Below, in pieces: positions 44,480 to 56,040 of a stretch of 64,000 nt of DNA. The translations under genes were made by a program, and so were the position numbers. The DNA comes from Ampullaceana balthica (taxonomy: Eukaryota; Mollusca; Gastropoda; Lymnaeidae): positions 276,333-340,332 of the forward strand of contig CALYLW010000686.1 in the NCBI GenBank assembly GCA_944989445.1. The letters are read 5' to 3'. Position 1 is the stretch's first letter. Every line of letters starts with the position of its first letter. The notes below the pieces were generated by a model. The model was not told the origin of the DNA. It was given only the letters and a program-made list of their open reading frames with translations, and made no database searches.

Positions 44480-45950
44480 TTTTTGGTGATTTTAGCGCAT
44501 TCCCCGCTGTTTCATAAGACGCATTCCCAGCACGAAGCCGTGTCTACACTCACTTTCACCGCAGCACACGCTTCGGCGACATTCGTGTGTTTCCGCCTTC
44601 TTGTTGCCCAGTGCCGTCAACTTCCGGAGGAAGCTTGCTGCGCTAAAAAATATTTGCGCTTGCGCTGTTTCTTTTCACGTCCAACTCGCTCGCCGCAGAA
44701 ACCACAAAACGTGTCCCACCAGTGCCAACAATGGCTACCACCTCTTGGATATTGTCACAGCTAAACTTCTCGCTGGGCGCTCGTCCAGGATTATTTGTAA
44801 GAGTAGAGGCATAAACAATTAATCTGAATTGTATTTAAACATATATTTTTTTCCCCGAATAACGCTTGCGACTTATAAAAACTCTACAAAGTATGACTTG
44901 CCTTTTAGAAGCAATTAGCTGGAGTTGTCTCATTGGCCGAGGCATGAGCTGGGAAACAATGAAGAAATGGAACTTTAAGGGAAACGGCTTGTAATTCCCC
45001 TCCAAAATGACTGATGTGGCACTGGTACATGCAGACTCACTTAGGGGGGCGGGATATCGTGACCAGACAACTATGGTAAGTTCAGTGACGTGGGTTTCAC
45101 GTCGATTATCTTAAACATGGCCACATCATGCACGAGTGCTTGGACTGACCCATGGGTGACGTGGGGCTGTGGTGGTCATGGGAAACTGGAATGAGCGTAG
45201 TTCTCTATTCCGTCATGTATTTTTAGAAAACCATTTGATTCTGTGAGAATTAGTTGCTACCCTAAGACATACGGGTGAATGCGTGCTACACCTGGATTTT
45301 ATAAAAATAAAATAACAATTATTTCAATATAGAGATGTAGTATAATTATCGATTTTTTTTTCATTTTTAAACCAAATGTTTCAACAATAATAGAGGGAAA
45401 AAAAGAAAAAGAAAAAAAAACATTTGTAAAGATGACATTTGGAAAACTTACAATAATTTTCTTAAGTTCTTTCTATATGGTTGTTGTTAATTCGATAGTT
45501 TGTGAAATACAATTTAAAACACCAAATGTAACTGGATTTTATTGTTCTAAAAAGATGGCACCTTATTGAAATCCTTGTGGAAGAGTTTTCTGAACAAAAT
45601 GATTACACTACGCACTTATTTCATTTTTATCCATGTATATAAGGCTACTGATATATTTATTATTATTGATTTTTTTGGGGGAGGGAGGTGATTGCCCGGG
45701 GGGGGGGTCGTTTTCTTTTCTTCTTAAAAAACAACACTAATTGGTATCTCATTTTAGTTACTTTTGCTGATTGCTTTAATGTCTATCTAGAGTCTGGAGG
45801 ATATCCAAACTTCAAATCTTGTACACATTCTCCTAAAAAAAAACAACAAGCAGTAAGCCTGACCTAATTAAATTTGTAACTACATCATCCTCGATCCTAC
45901 TTAACACCCCCCCCCCACCTCCCACAAGTCCATGGTCATACTGACTCACC
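44480..45950. other. Intergenic sequence without recognised gene
   Basis: 44,480-45,230 is moderately complex with short open frames of no recognised family. 45,300-45,950 is AT-rich with A/T and G/C homopolymer runs. Confidence 0.45.
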
Positions 45951-45989
45951 CCTGGCTAATACATCAGATACCGACACCAGCGCCTGTTA

Positions 45990-46135
45990 ACGGCCATCAT
46001 CTTTTTTGTTTCAATTAAAAGTGCTGGCCAATGACAAGCCATCCTTCAAGCGCTGTCACGTGACTGATGTGTACCCCATAAGGCCCTCTCCCTTCACGAA
46101 CGGAAGTCTAATCATATGCATATTGACACATTCGC
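45990..46135. promoter_or_regulatory. Candidate regulatory block with palindromic E-box
   Basis: Contains GTCACGTGAC (46055-46064), a perfect 10-bp palindrome equal to the CLEAR/MiT-TFE consensus, near GGCCAATGA (CCAAT) and TCATATGCATATTGA (POU-like). Assigned from motifs only. Confidence 0.3.
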
Positions 46136-46223
46136 TTTTTGGGAGGGGCATTAGTTAAAATTGGGGGGAAAGAATCACGTTTTAAAACTGATACCTCTGA
46201 CCATCTTTATCAGAAAAAATCAA

Positions 46224-46263
46224 CATTTTATATTATTTTATATTATTTTATATTATTTTATAA
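46224..46263 (+). repeat. 10-bp ATTTTATATT repeat, four copies
   Basis: Perfect tandem decamers directly abutting the Helitron-like end at 46265. Confidence 0.85.
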
Positions 46264-46264
46264 A

Positions 46265-46515
46265 CTAGTGCATTACCCATGAAAAATGACGGAAGTTTCC
46301 AAAATAAATATATTTCAGCTGAAATCAATTAAATGTTGCAAAATTACACATCAGAATTTTAAAAAAAAATTAATATTTAATACAGAACTTTCATTTATTT
46401 CAATTTAATAATTTCTTAATGACAACAATTTTGGTATTTATTCTCATTTCCATTTTGAACAAATTTTATGCGGACGTTCGAAAAAGAGTTATTTTTGGTG
46501 CAGTTATTTATTTTC
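46265..46515 (-). mobile_element. Non-autonomous Helitron-like element, 3' part (same family as 4.8-5.0 kb)
   Basis: On the minus strand it ends in CTAG (46265-46268) followed by T, preceded by a partly decayed hairpin (46277-46292). Shared blocks with 4780-4976 include AAATGACGGAAGTTT, ACACATCAGA, AATACAGAACTTTCATTTAT and the GACGTTCG / GTTCGAAAA and TTTGGTGCAGT blocks. This copy is longer through AT-rich insertions. Confidence 0.6.
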
Positions 46516-47340
46516 AAGGCTTTTTTTTAGCGTTGCGCTTTCTAAAATCTTTTATTGCCTGATTACATAGCGTTACTAACAAACTAACATACATAGCAAA
46601 TTATATATTTTGATTTTTGTACAAAACATGTTTAACATGTCTTCTGACTCGGAACATAGACTCTAACTAGAGTTGTTATCATTCTCAGAAATTAAGTGAA
46701 GCACATGTACTTAATTTTTAACACAGACTTTTTAAAAACAATAACTCGGCGTTTCAAATGTAAGGAAACAAATTAAAATTTTATTTAAAAAATAGGTGGG
46801 GGAAAAAATCTCTCTTTCTTAATATTTATTTTTCTTTTTTTTTCTTTTACGTAAAAAGAGGTGAAATATTTAATTGCTCTTAACAGTGGCGTAGCAAGGA
46901 GTAGTGCCACCCTCGACTAGACAAGAAATTATAGATTTTTGCCGCGACTCTTGCGAAAAAACACTTCAGTTGCATGGTCTATAATGTCAGCTTTAAATAT
47001 AAATATACATCGAAAAAATTGCCACCCTCCGCAATCCCATTCCAATCCAATAGACAACAGTAAATCAAGTACAATCCACACGGACTCACACAAATTATTG
47101 ACAAGAGAAAACAATGAAAATTCTCACATTCCATAATATTTTGTAAAGAGACATTTGCGACGACGAACAACCCATATCTCCTCATTCCCAGTATTATGAT
47201 AGACGTTTTTTATTGATTGATCAGAAGTTATTTGAAAATATAAGTTTGCTGTGTATACTGCACCAAATTAAAACCCCCAAAATTTTATTTTTCTGTCTGA
47301 TTAGACTCTACCATTTTCTATCTTATCAGATTCTACCATC
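46516..47340. other. AT-rich intergenic stretch
   Basis: No gene, array or transposon recognised. Confidence 0.5.
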
Positions 47341-47344
47341 TCCC

Positions 47345-47870
47345 ATCAAGGCCAGGCCAAACAAAATCTCCTCTTAGTCTCCAATCTCCAGACACGAAAT
47401 CTCCCTCTCTCGTGGCCCGCCTTGATTGCCCCCCCCCCAACCGGGCCGTGACGACTTGACACTTCCCACCCCCCTGTACTTAGATGGAATTTATCGTCGG
47501 TCGACCTTTGACTGGTAAGTTTAGAATAATCATGGGCTCCAAAGCAAATCACGTGCGCCGTCAATAAAGCACGCCTGCGGGGACGGGTGTGTGAGTTTAA
47601 GACGGTCTCTCCTTCACAGCCACTAATCACACTGCATCGTAAATCGCGCTATAAGACGGCCATTAGCTTGTCGGTGTAATTAGTCCGTGCTTGTGGAGCC
47701 GACGGTGCACGGGGGATAAGATACGTCACGAGACATGCATTGATGTGGTATGTGGACTGTTGTGGTTTGTGGGGGTCTGTAGTGGAGTGGGGGATGTAGC
47801 CTTTGTGGGCCGTATCAAGTGTTAGGGTTCTGGTTAAAGTCATCTTTAGTTTGTAGATTGTCATTGAATG
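47345..47870. promoter_or_regulatory. Candidate conserved noncoding block upstream of COUP-TF
   Basis: Less AT-rich, non-repetitive block with CGACCTTTGACTG (47502-47514; a DR1 with 10 of 13 consensus bases on minus), GTCAATAAAGC (caudal/posterior Hox-like), CACGTG, CCATTAGC and GTAATTAG. It lies about 30 kb upstream of the gene. Open frames here resemble no known protein. Confidence 0.3.
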
Positions 47871-47919
47871 AGTTGTTACACTTGTGTACAGGGTAGTGGT
47901 CAGCGTGAGTTATTTGGAG

Positions 47920-50900
47920 ATGACAATTGTGCCAGGGACTGACACGTGAGGGTGGACATNAGTGAGAGTGGACATGTCAATAGTGCCAGGGACTGACAAG
48001 TGAGAGTGGACATGTCAATAGTGCCAGGGACTGAGAAGTGAGAGTGGACATGTCAATAGTGCCAGGGACTGAGAAGTGAGAGTGGACATGTCAATAGTGC
48101 CAGGGACTGAGAAGTGAGAGTGGACATGTCAATAGTGCCAGGGACTGACAAGTGAGAGTGGACATGTCAATAGTGCCAGGGACTGAGAAGTGAGAGTGGA
48201 CATGTCAATAGTGCCAGGGACTGAGAAGTGAGAGTGGACATGTCAATAGTGCCAGGGACTGACAAGTGAGAGTGGACATGTCAATAGTGCCAGGGACTGA
48301 CAAGTGAGAGTGGACATGTCAATAGTGCCAGGGACTGAGAAGTGAGAGTGGACATGTCAATAGTGCCAGGGACTGAGAAGTGAGAGTGGACATGTCAATA
48401 GTGCCAGGGACTGAGAAGTGAGAGTGGACATGTCAATAGTGCCAGGGACTGAGAAGTGAGAGTGGACATGTCAATAGTGCCAGGGACTGAGAAGTGAGAG
48501 TGGACATGTCAATAGTGCCAGGGACTGAGAAGTGAGAGTGGACATGTCAATAGTGCCAGGGACTGAGAAGTGAGAGTGGACATGTCAATAGTGCCAGGGA
48601 CTGAGAAGTGAGAGTGGACATGTCAATAGTGCCAGGGACTGAGAAGTGAGAGTGGACATGTCAATAGTGCCAGGGACTGAGAAGTGAGAGTGGACATGTC
48701 AATAGTGCCAGGGACTGAGAAGTGAGAGTGGACATGTCAATAGTGCCAGGGACTGAGAAGTGAGAGTGGACATGTCAATAGTGCCAGGGACTGAGAAGTG
48801 AGAGTGGACATGTCAATAGTGCCAGGGACTGAGAAGTGAGAGTGGACATGTCAATAGTGCCAGGGACTGAGAAGTGAGAGTGGACATGTCAATAGTGCCA
48901 GGGACTGAGAAGTGAGAGTGGACATGTCAATAGTGCCAGGGACTGAGAAGTGAGAGTGGACATGTCAATAGTGCCAGGGACTGAGAAGTGAGAGTGGACA
49001 TGTCAATAGTGCCAGGGACTGAGAAGTGAGAGTGGACATGTCAATAGTGCCAGGGACTGAGAAGTGAGAGTGGACATGTCAATAGTGCCAGGGACTGAGA
49101 AGTGAGAGTGGACATGTCAATAGTGCCAGGGACTGAGAAGTGAGAGTGGACATGTCAATAGTGCCAGGGACTGAGAAGTGAGAGTGGACATGTCAATAGT
49201 GCCAGGGACTGAGAAGTGAGAGTGGACATGTCAATAGTGCCAGGGACTGAGAAGTGAGAGTGGACATGTCAATAGTGCCAGGGACTGAGAAGTGAGAGTG
49301 GACATGTCAATAGTGCCAGGGACTGAGAAGTGAGAGTGGACATGTCAATAGTGCCAGGGACTGAGAAGTGAGAGTGGACATGTCAATAGTGCCAGGGACT
49401 GAGAAGTGAGAGTGGACATGTCAATAGTGCCAGGGACTGAGAAGTGAGAGTGGACATGTCAATAGTGCCAGGGACTGAGAAGTGAGAGTGGACATGTCAA
49501 TAGTGCCAGGGACTGAGAAGTGAGAGTGGACATGTCAATAGTGCCAGGGACTGAGAAGTGAGAGTGGACATGTCAATAGTGCCAGGGACTGAGAAGTGAG
49601 AGTGGACATGTCAATAGTGCCAGGGACTGAGAAGTGAGAGTGGACATGTCAATAGTGCCAGGGACTGAGAAGTGAGAGTGGACATGTCAATAGTGCCAGG
49701 GACTGAGAAGTGAGAGTGGACATGTCAATAGTGCCAGGGACTGAGAAGTGAGAGTGGACATGTCAATAGTGCCAGGGACTGAGAAGTGAGAGTGGACATG
49801 TCAATAGTGCCAGGGACTGAGAAGTGAGAGTGGACATGTCAATAGTGCCAGGGACTGAGAAGTGAGAGTGGACATGTCAATAGTGCCAGGGACTGAGAAG
49901 TGAGAGTGGACATGTCAATAGTGCCAGGGACTGAGAAGTGAGAGTGGACATGTCAATAGTGCCAGGGACTGAGAAGTGAGAGTGGACATGTCAATAGTGC
50001 CAGGGACTGAGAAGTGAGAGTGGACATGTCAATAGTGCCAGGGACTGAGAAGTGAGAGTGGACATGTCAATAGTGCCAGGGACTGAGAAGTGAGAGTGGA
50101 CATGTCAATAGTGCCAGGGACTGAGAAGTGAGAGTGGACATGTCAATAGTGCCAGGGACTGAGAAGTGAGAGTGGACATGTCAATAGTGCCAGGGACTGA
50201 GAAGTGAGAGTGGACATGTCAATAGTGCCAGGGACTGAGAAGTGAGAGTGGACATGTCAATAGTGCCAGGGACTGAGAAGTGAGAGTGGACATGTCAATA
50301 GTGCCAGGGACTGAGAAGTGAGAGTGGACATGTCAATAGTGCCAGGGACTGAGAAGTGAGAGTGGACATTTCAATAGTGCCAGGGACTGAGAAGTGAGAG
50401 TGGACATGTCAATAGTGCCAGGGACTGAGAAGTGAGAGTGGACATGTCAATAGTGCCAGGGACTGAGAAGTGAGAGTGGACATGTCAATAGTGCCAGGGA
50501 CTGAGAAGTGAGAGTGGACATGTCAATAGTGCCAGGGACTGAGAAGTGAGAGTGGACATGTCAATAGTGCCAGGGACTGAGAAGTGAGAGTGGACATGTC
50601 AATAGTGCCAGGGACTGAGAAGTGAGAGTGGACATGTCAATAGTGCCAGGGACTGAGAAGTGAGAGTGGACATGTCAATAGTGCCAGGGACTGAGAAGTG
50701 AGAGTGGACATGTCAATAGTGCCAGGGACTGAGAAGTGAGAGTGGACATGTCAATAGTGCCAGGGACTGAGAAGTGAGAGTGGACATGTCAATAGTGCCA
50801 GGGACTGAGAAGTGAGAGTGGACATGTCAATAGTGCCAGGGACTGAGAAGTGAGAGTGGACATGTCAATAGTGCCAGGGACTGAGAAGTGAGAGTGGACA

Positions 50901-53900
50901 TGTCAATAGTGCCAGGGACTGAGAAGTGAGAGTGGACATGTCAATAGTGCCAGGGACTGAGAAGTGAGAGTGGACATGTCAATAGTGCCAGGGACTGAGA
51001 AGTGAGAGTGGACATGTCAATAGTGCCAGGGACTGAGAAGTGAGAGTGGACATGTCAATAGTGCCAGGGACTGAGAAGTGAGAGTGGACATGTCAATAGT
51101 GCCAGGGACTGAGAAGTGAGAGTGGACATGTCAATAGTGCCAGGGACTGAGAAGTGAGAGTGAAACATGTCAATAGTGCCAGGGACTGACAAGGGAGAGT
51201 GAAACATGTCAATAGTGCCAGGGACTGAGAAGTGAGAGTGAAACATGTCAATAGTGCCAGGGACTGACAAGGGAGAGTGAAACATGTCAATTGTGCCAGG
51301 GACTGACAAGGGAGAGTAAACATGTCAATTGTGCTAGTGACTGATAAGTGAGAGTAAACATGTCAATAGTGCCAGGGACTGACAAGGGAGAGTAAACATG
51401 TCAATTGTGCTAGTGACTGATAAGTGAGAGTAAACATGTCAATAGTGCCAGGGACTGACAAGGGAGAGTAAACATGTCAATTGTGCTAGTGACTGATAAG
51501 TGAGAGTAAACATGTCAATAGTGCCAGGGACTGACAAGGGAGAGTAAACATGTCAATTGTGCCAGGGACTGACAAGGGAGAGTAAACATGTCAATTGTGC
51601 TAGTGACTGATAAGTGAGAGTAAACATGTCAATAGTGCCAGGGACTGAGAAGTGAGAGTTGACATGTCAATAGTGCCAGGGACTGACAAGGGAGAGTAAA
51701 CATGTCAATAGTGCCAGGGACTGACAAGGGAGAGTAAACATGTCAATAGTGCCAGGGACTGACAAGGGAGAGTAAACATGTCAATTGTGCTAGTGACTGA
51801 TAAGTGAGAGTAAACATGTCAATAGTGCCAGGGACTGACAAGGGAGAGTAAACATGTTAATGGTGCCAGGGACTGACAAGGGAGAGTAAACATGTCAATT
51901 GTGCTAGTGACTGATAAGTGAGAGTAAACATGTCAATAGTGCCAGAGACTGACAAGGAAGAGTAAATATGTCAATTGTGCTAGTGACTGATAAGTGAGAG
52001 TAAACATGTCAATAGTGCCAGGGACTGACAAGGGAGAGTAAACATGTCAATTGTGCTAGTGACTGATAAGTGAGAGTAAACATGTCAATAGTGCCAGGGA
52101 CTGACAAGGGAGAGTAAACATGTCAATTGTGCTAGTGACTGATAAGTGAGAGTAAACATGTCAATAGTGCCAGGGACTGACAAGGGAGAGTAAACATGTC
52201 AATTGTGCTAGTGACTGATAAGTGAGAGTAAACATGTCAATAGTGCCAGGGACTGACAAGGGAGAGTAAACATGTCAATTGTGCCAGGGACTGACAAGGG
52301 AGAGTAAACATGTCAATTGTGCTAGTGACTGATAAGTGAGAGTAAACATGTCAATAGTGCCAGGGACTGAGAAGTGAGAGTGGACATGTCAATAGTGCCA
52401 GGGACTGACAAGGGAGAGTAAACATGTCAATAGTGCCAGGGACTGACAAGGGAGAGTAAACATGTCAATAGTGCCAGGGACTGACAAGGGAGAGTAAACA
52501 TGTCAATTGTGCTAGTGACTGATAAGTGAGAGTAAACATGTCAATAGTGCCAGGGACTGACAAGGGAGAGTAAACATGTCAATTGTGCCAGGGACTGACA
52601 AGGGAGAGTAAACATGTCAATTGTGCTAGTGACTGATAAGTGAGAGTAAACATGTCAATAGTGCCAGAGACTGACAAGGAAGAGTAAACATGTCAATTGT
52701 GCTAGTGACTGATAAGTGAGAGTAAACATGTCAATAGTGCCAGGGACTGACAAGGGAGAGTAAACATGTCAATTGTGCTAGTGACTGATAAGTGAGAGTA
52801 AACATGTCAATAGTGCCAGGGACTGACAAGGGAGAGTAAACATGTCAATTGTGCTAGTGACTGATAAGTGAGAGTAAACATGTCAATAGTGCCAGGGACT
52901 GACAAGGGAGAGTAAACATGTCAATTGTGCTAGTGACTGATAAGTGAGAGTAAACATGTCAATAGTGCCAGGGACTGACAAGGGAGAGTAAACATGTCAA
53001 TTGTGCTAGTGACTGATAAGTGAGAGTAAACATGTCAATAGTGCCAGGGACTGACAAGGGAGAGTAAACATGTCAATAGTGCCAGGGACTGACAAGGGAG
53101 AGTAAACATGTCAATTGTGCTAGTGACTGATAAGTGAGAGTAAACATGTCAATAGTGCCAGGGACTGACAAGGGAGAGTAAACATGTCAATTGTGCTAGT
53201 GACTGATAAGTGAGAGTAAACATGTCAATAGTGCCAGGGACTGACAAGGGAGAGTAAACATGTCAATTGTGCCAGGGACTGACAAGGGAGAGTAAACATG
53301 TCAATTGTGCCAGGGACTGACAAGGGAGAGTAAACATGTCAATTGTGCTAGTGACTGATAAGTGAGAGTAAACATGTCAATTGTGCTAGTGACTGACAAG
53401 GGAGAGTAAACATGTCAATTGTGCTAGTGACTGATAAGTGAGAGTAAACATGTCAATTGTGCCAGGGACTGACAAGGGAGAGTAAACATGTCAATTGTGC
53501 TAGTGACTGATAAGTGAGAGTAAACATGTCAATTGTGCCAGGGACTGACAAGGGAGAGTAAACATGTCAATTGTGCTAGTGACTGATAAGTGAGAGTAAA
53601 CATGTCAATTGTGCTAGTGACTGATAAGTGAGAGTAGACATGTCAATTGTGCTAGTGACTGATAAGTGAGAGTAGACATGTCAATTGTGCTAGTGACTGA
53701 TAAGTGAGAGTAAACATGTCAATTGTGCCAGGGACTGACAAGGGAGAGTAAACATGTCAATTGTGCTAGTGACTGATAAGTGAGAGTAAACATGTCAATT
53801 GTGCTAGTGACTGATAAGTGAGAGTAAACATGTCAATTGTGCCAGGGACTGACAAGGGAGAGTAAACATGTTAATTGTGCCAGGGACTGATAAGTGAGAG

Positions 53901-55772
53901 TAAACATGTCGATTGTGCCAGGGACTGACAAGGGAGAGTAAACATGTCAATTGTGCTAGTGACTGATAAGTGAGAGTAAACATGTCAATTGTGCTAGTGA
54001 CTGATAAGTGAGAGTAAACATGTCAATTGTGCCAGGGACTGACAAGGGAGAGTAAACATGTCAATTGTGCTAGTGACTGATAAGTGAGAGTAAACATGTC
54101 AATTGTGCTAGTGACTGATAAGTGAGAGTAGACATGTCAATTGTGCTAGTGACTGATAAGTGAGAGTAAACATGTCAATTGTGCTAGTGACTGATAAGTG
54201 AGAGTAGACATGTCAATTGTGCTAGTGACTGATAAGTGAGAGTAGACATGTCAATTGTGCTAGTGACTGATAAGTGAGAGTAAACATGTCAATTGTGCTA
54301 GTGACTGATAAGTGAGAGTAAACATGTCAATAGTGCCAGGGACTGACAAGGGAGAGTAAACATGTCAATTGTGCCAGGGACTGACAAGGGAGAGTAAACA
54401 TGTCAATTGTGCTAGTGACTGATAAGTGAGAGTAAACATGTCAATAGTGCCAGAGACTGACAAGGAAGAGTAAACATGTCAATTGTGCTAGTGACTGATA
54501 AGTGAGAGTAAACATGTCAATAGTGCCAGGGACTGACAAGGGAGAGTAAACATGTCAATTGTGCTAGTGACTGATAAGTGAGAGTAAACATGTCAATAGT
54601 GCCAGGGACTGACAAGGGAGAGTAAACATGTCAATTGTGCTAGTGACTGATAAGTGAGAGTAAACATGTCAATAGTGCCAGGGACTGACAAGGGAGAGTA
54701 AACATGTCAATTGTGCTAGTGACTGATAAGTGAGAGTAAACATGTCAATAGTGCCAGGGACTGACAAGGGAGAGTAAACATGTCAATTGTGCTAGTGACT
54801 GATAAGTGAGAGTAAACATGTCAATAGTGCCAGGGACTGACAAGGGAGAGTAAACATGTCAATAGTGCCAGGGACTGACAAGGGAGAGTAAACATGTCAA
54901 TTGTGCTAGTGACTGATAAGTGAGAGTAAACATGTCAATAGTGCCAGGGACTGACAAGGGAGAGTAAACATGTCAATTGTGCTAGTGACTGATAAGTGAG
55001 AGTAAACATGTCAATAGTGCCAGGGACTGACAAGGGAGAGTAAACATGTCAATTGTGCCAGGGACTGACAAGGGAGAGTAAACATGTCAATTGTGCCAGG
55101 GACTGACAAGGGAGAGTAAACATGTCAATTGTGCTAGTGACTGATAAGTGAGAGTAAACATGTCAATTGTGCTAGTGACTGACAAGGGAGAGTAAACATG
55201 TCAATTGTGCTAGTGACTGATAAGTGAGAGTAAACATGTCAATTGTGCCAGGGACTGACAAGGGAGAGTAAACATGTCAATTGTGCTAGTGACTGATAAG
55301 TGAGAGTAAACATGTCAATTGTGCCAGGGACTGACAAGGGAGAGTAAACATGTCAATTGTGCTAGTGACTGATAAGTGAGAGTAAACATGTCAATTGTGC
55401 TAGTGACTGATAAGTGAGAGTAGACATGTCAATTGTGCTAGTGACTGATAAGTGAGAGTAGACATGTCAATTGTGCTAGTGACTGATAAGTGAGAGTAAA
55501 CATGTCAATTGTGCTAGTGACTGATAAGTGAGAGTAAACATGTCAATTGTGCTAGTGACTGATAAGTGAGAGTAGACATGTCAATTGTGCTAGTGACTGA
55601 TAAGTGAGAGTAGACATGTCAATTGTGCTAGTGACTGATAAGTGAGAGTAAACATGTCAATTGTGCTAGTGACTGATAAGTGAGAGTAGACATGTCAATT
55701 GTGCTAGTGACTGACAAGTGTGAGTAGACATGTCAATTGGGCCAGTGACTGACAAGTGAGAATGGAAATGTG
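47920..55772 (+). repeat. 38-bp satellite (GTGCCAGGGACTGA.. GACATGTCAAT)
   Basis: About 200 copies over 7.85 kb. From about 47,980 to 51,160 the units (AGTGCCAGGGACTGAGAAGT + GAGAGTGGACATGTCAAT) are nearly identical. From about 51,160 onward the units change to CAAGGGAGAGTAAACATG and GCTAGTGACTGATAAG types, which alternate as 76-bp dimers and in longer blocks. The right edge fades at 55,700-55,772. One ambiguous base (N) sits at 47960, at the left end of the homogeneous block. Confidence 0.97.
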
Positions 55773-56040
55773 CTGTGTAAGGGCTTTTTGTCATTATGCA
55801 TAAGGTATACTGACAGGAAAGGTGTGTGATATGACACATGTGGTACGACAAAAGAGAGTGTGACATGACACATGTTTTGACATAATAGATGTGGTGACAT
55901 GACATGTGTGGTGACACAGTAGATAAATTGAAATGTAAGGTACTGTATATGTAAATGTAATTGTAAGGCGTGTGACATGTAAGGATTCTGACTTGGTGTT
56001 ACACATGATAAGTGAAAGCAATTTAGATTGGTGACAGACA
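55773..56040. other. Short spacer between two satellites
   Basis: Loosely repetitive TGTGACATGACACATG-like motifs, not a regular array. No gene. Confidence 0.5.

Noticed and set aside
48000..51160. Near-identical 38-bp direct repeats resembling a CRISPR array
   Set aside because: No unique spacers: the 38-bp unit is the entire period, the context is eukaryotic, and no cas genes are present.
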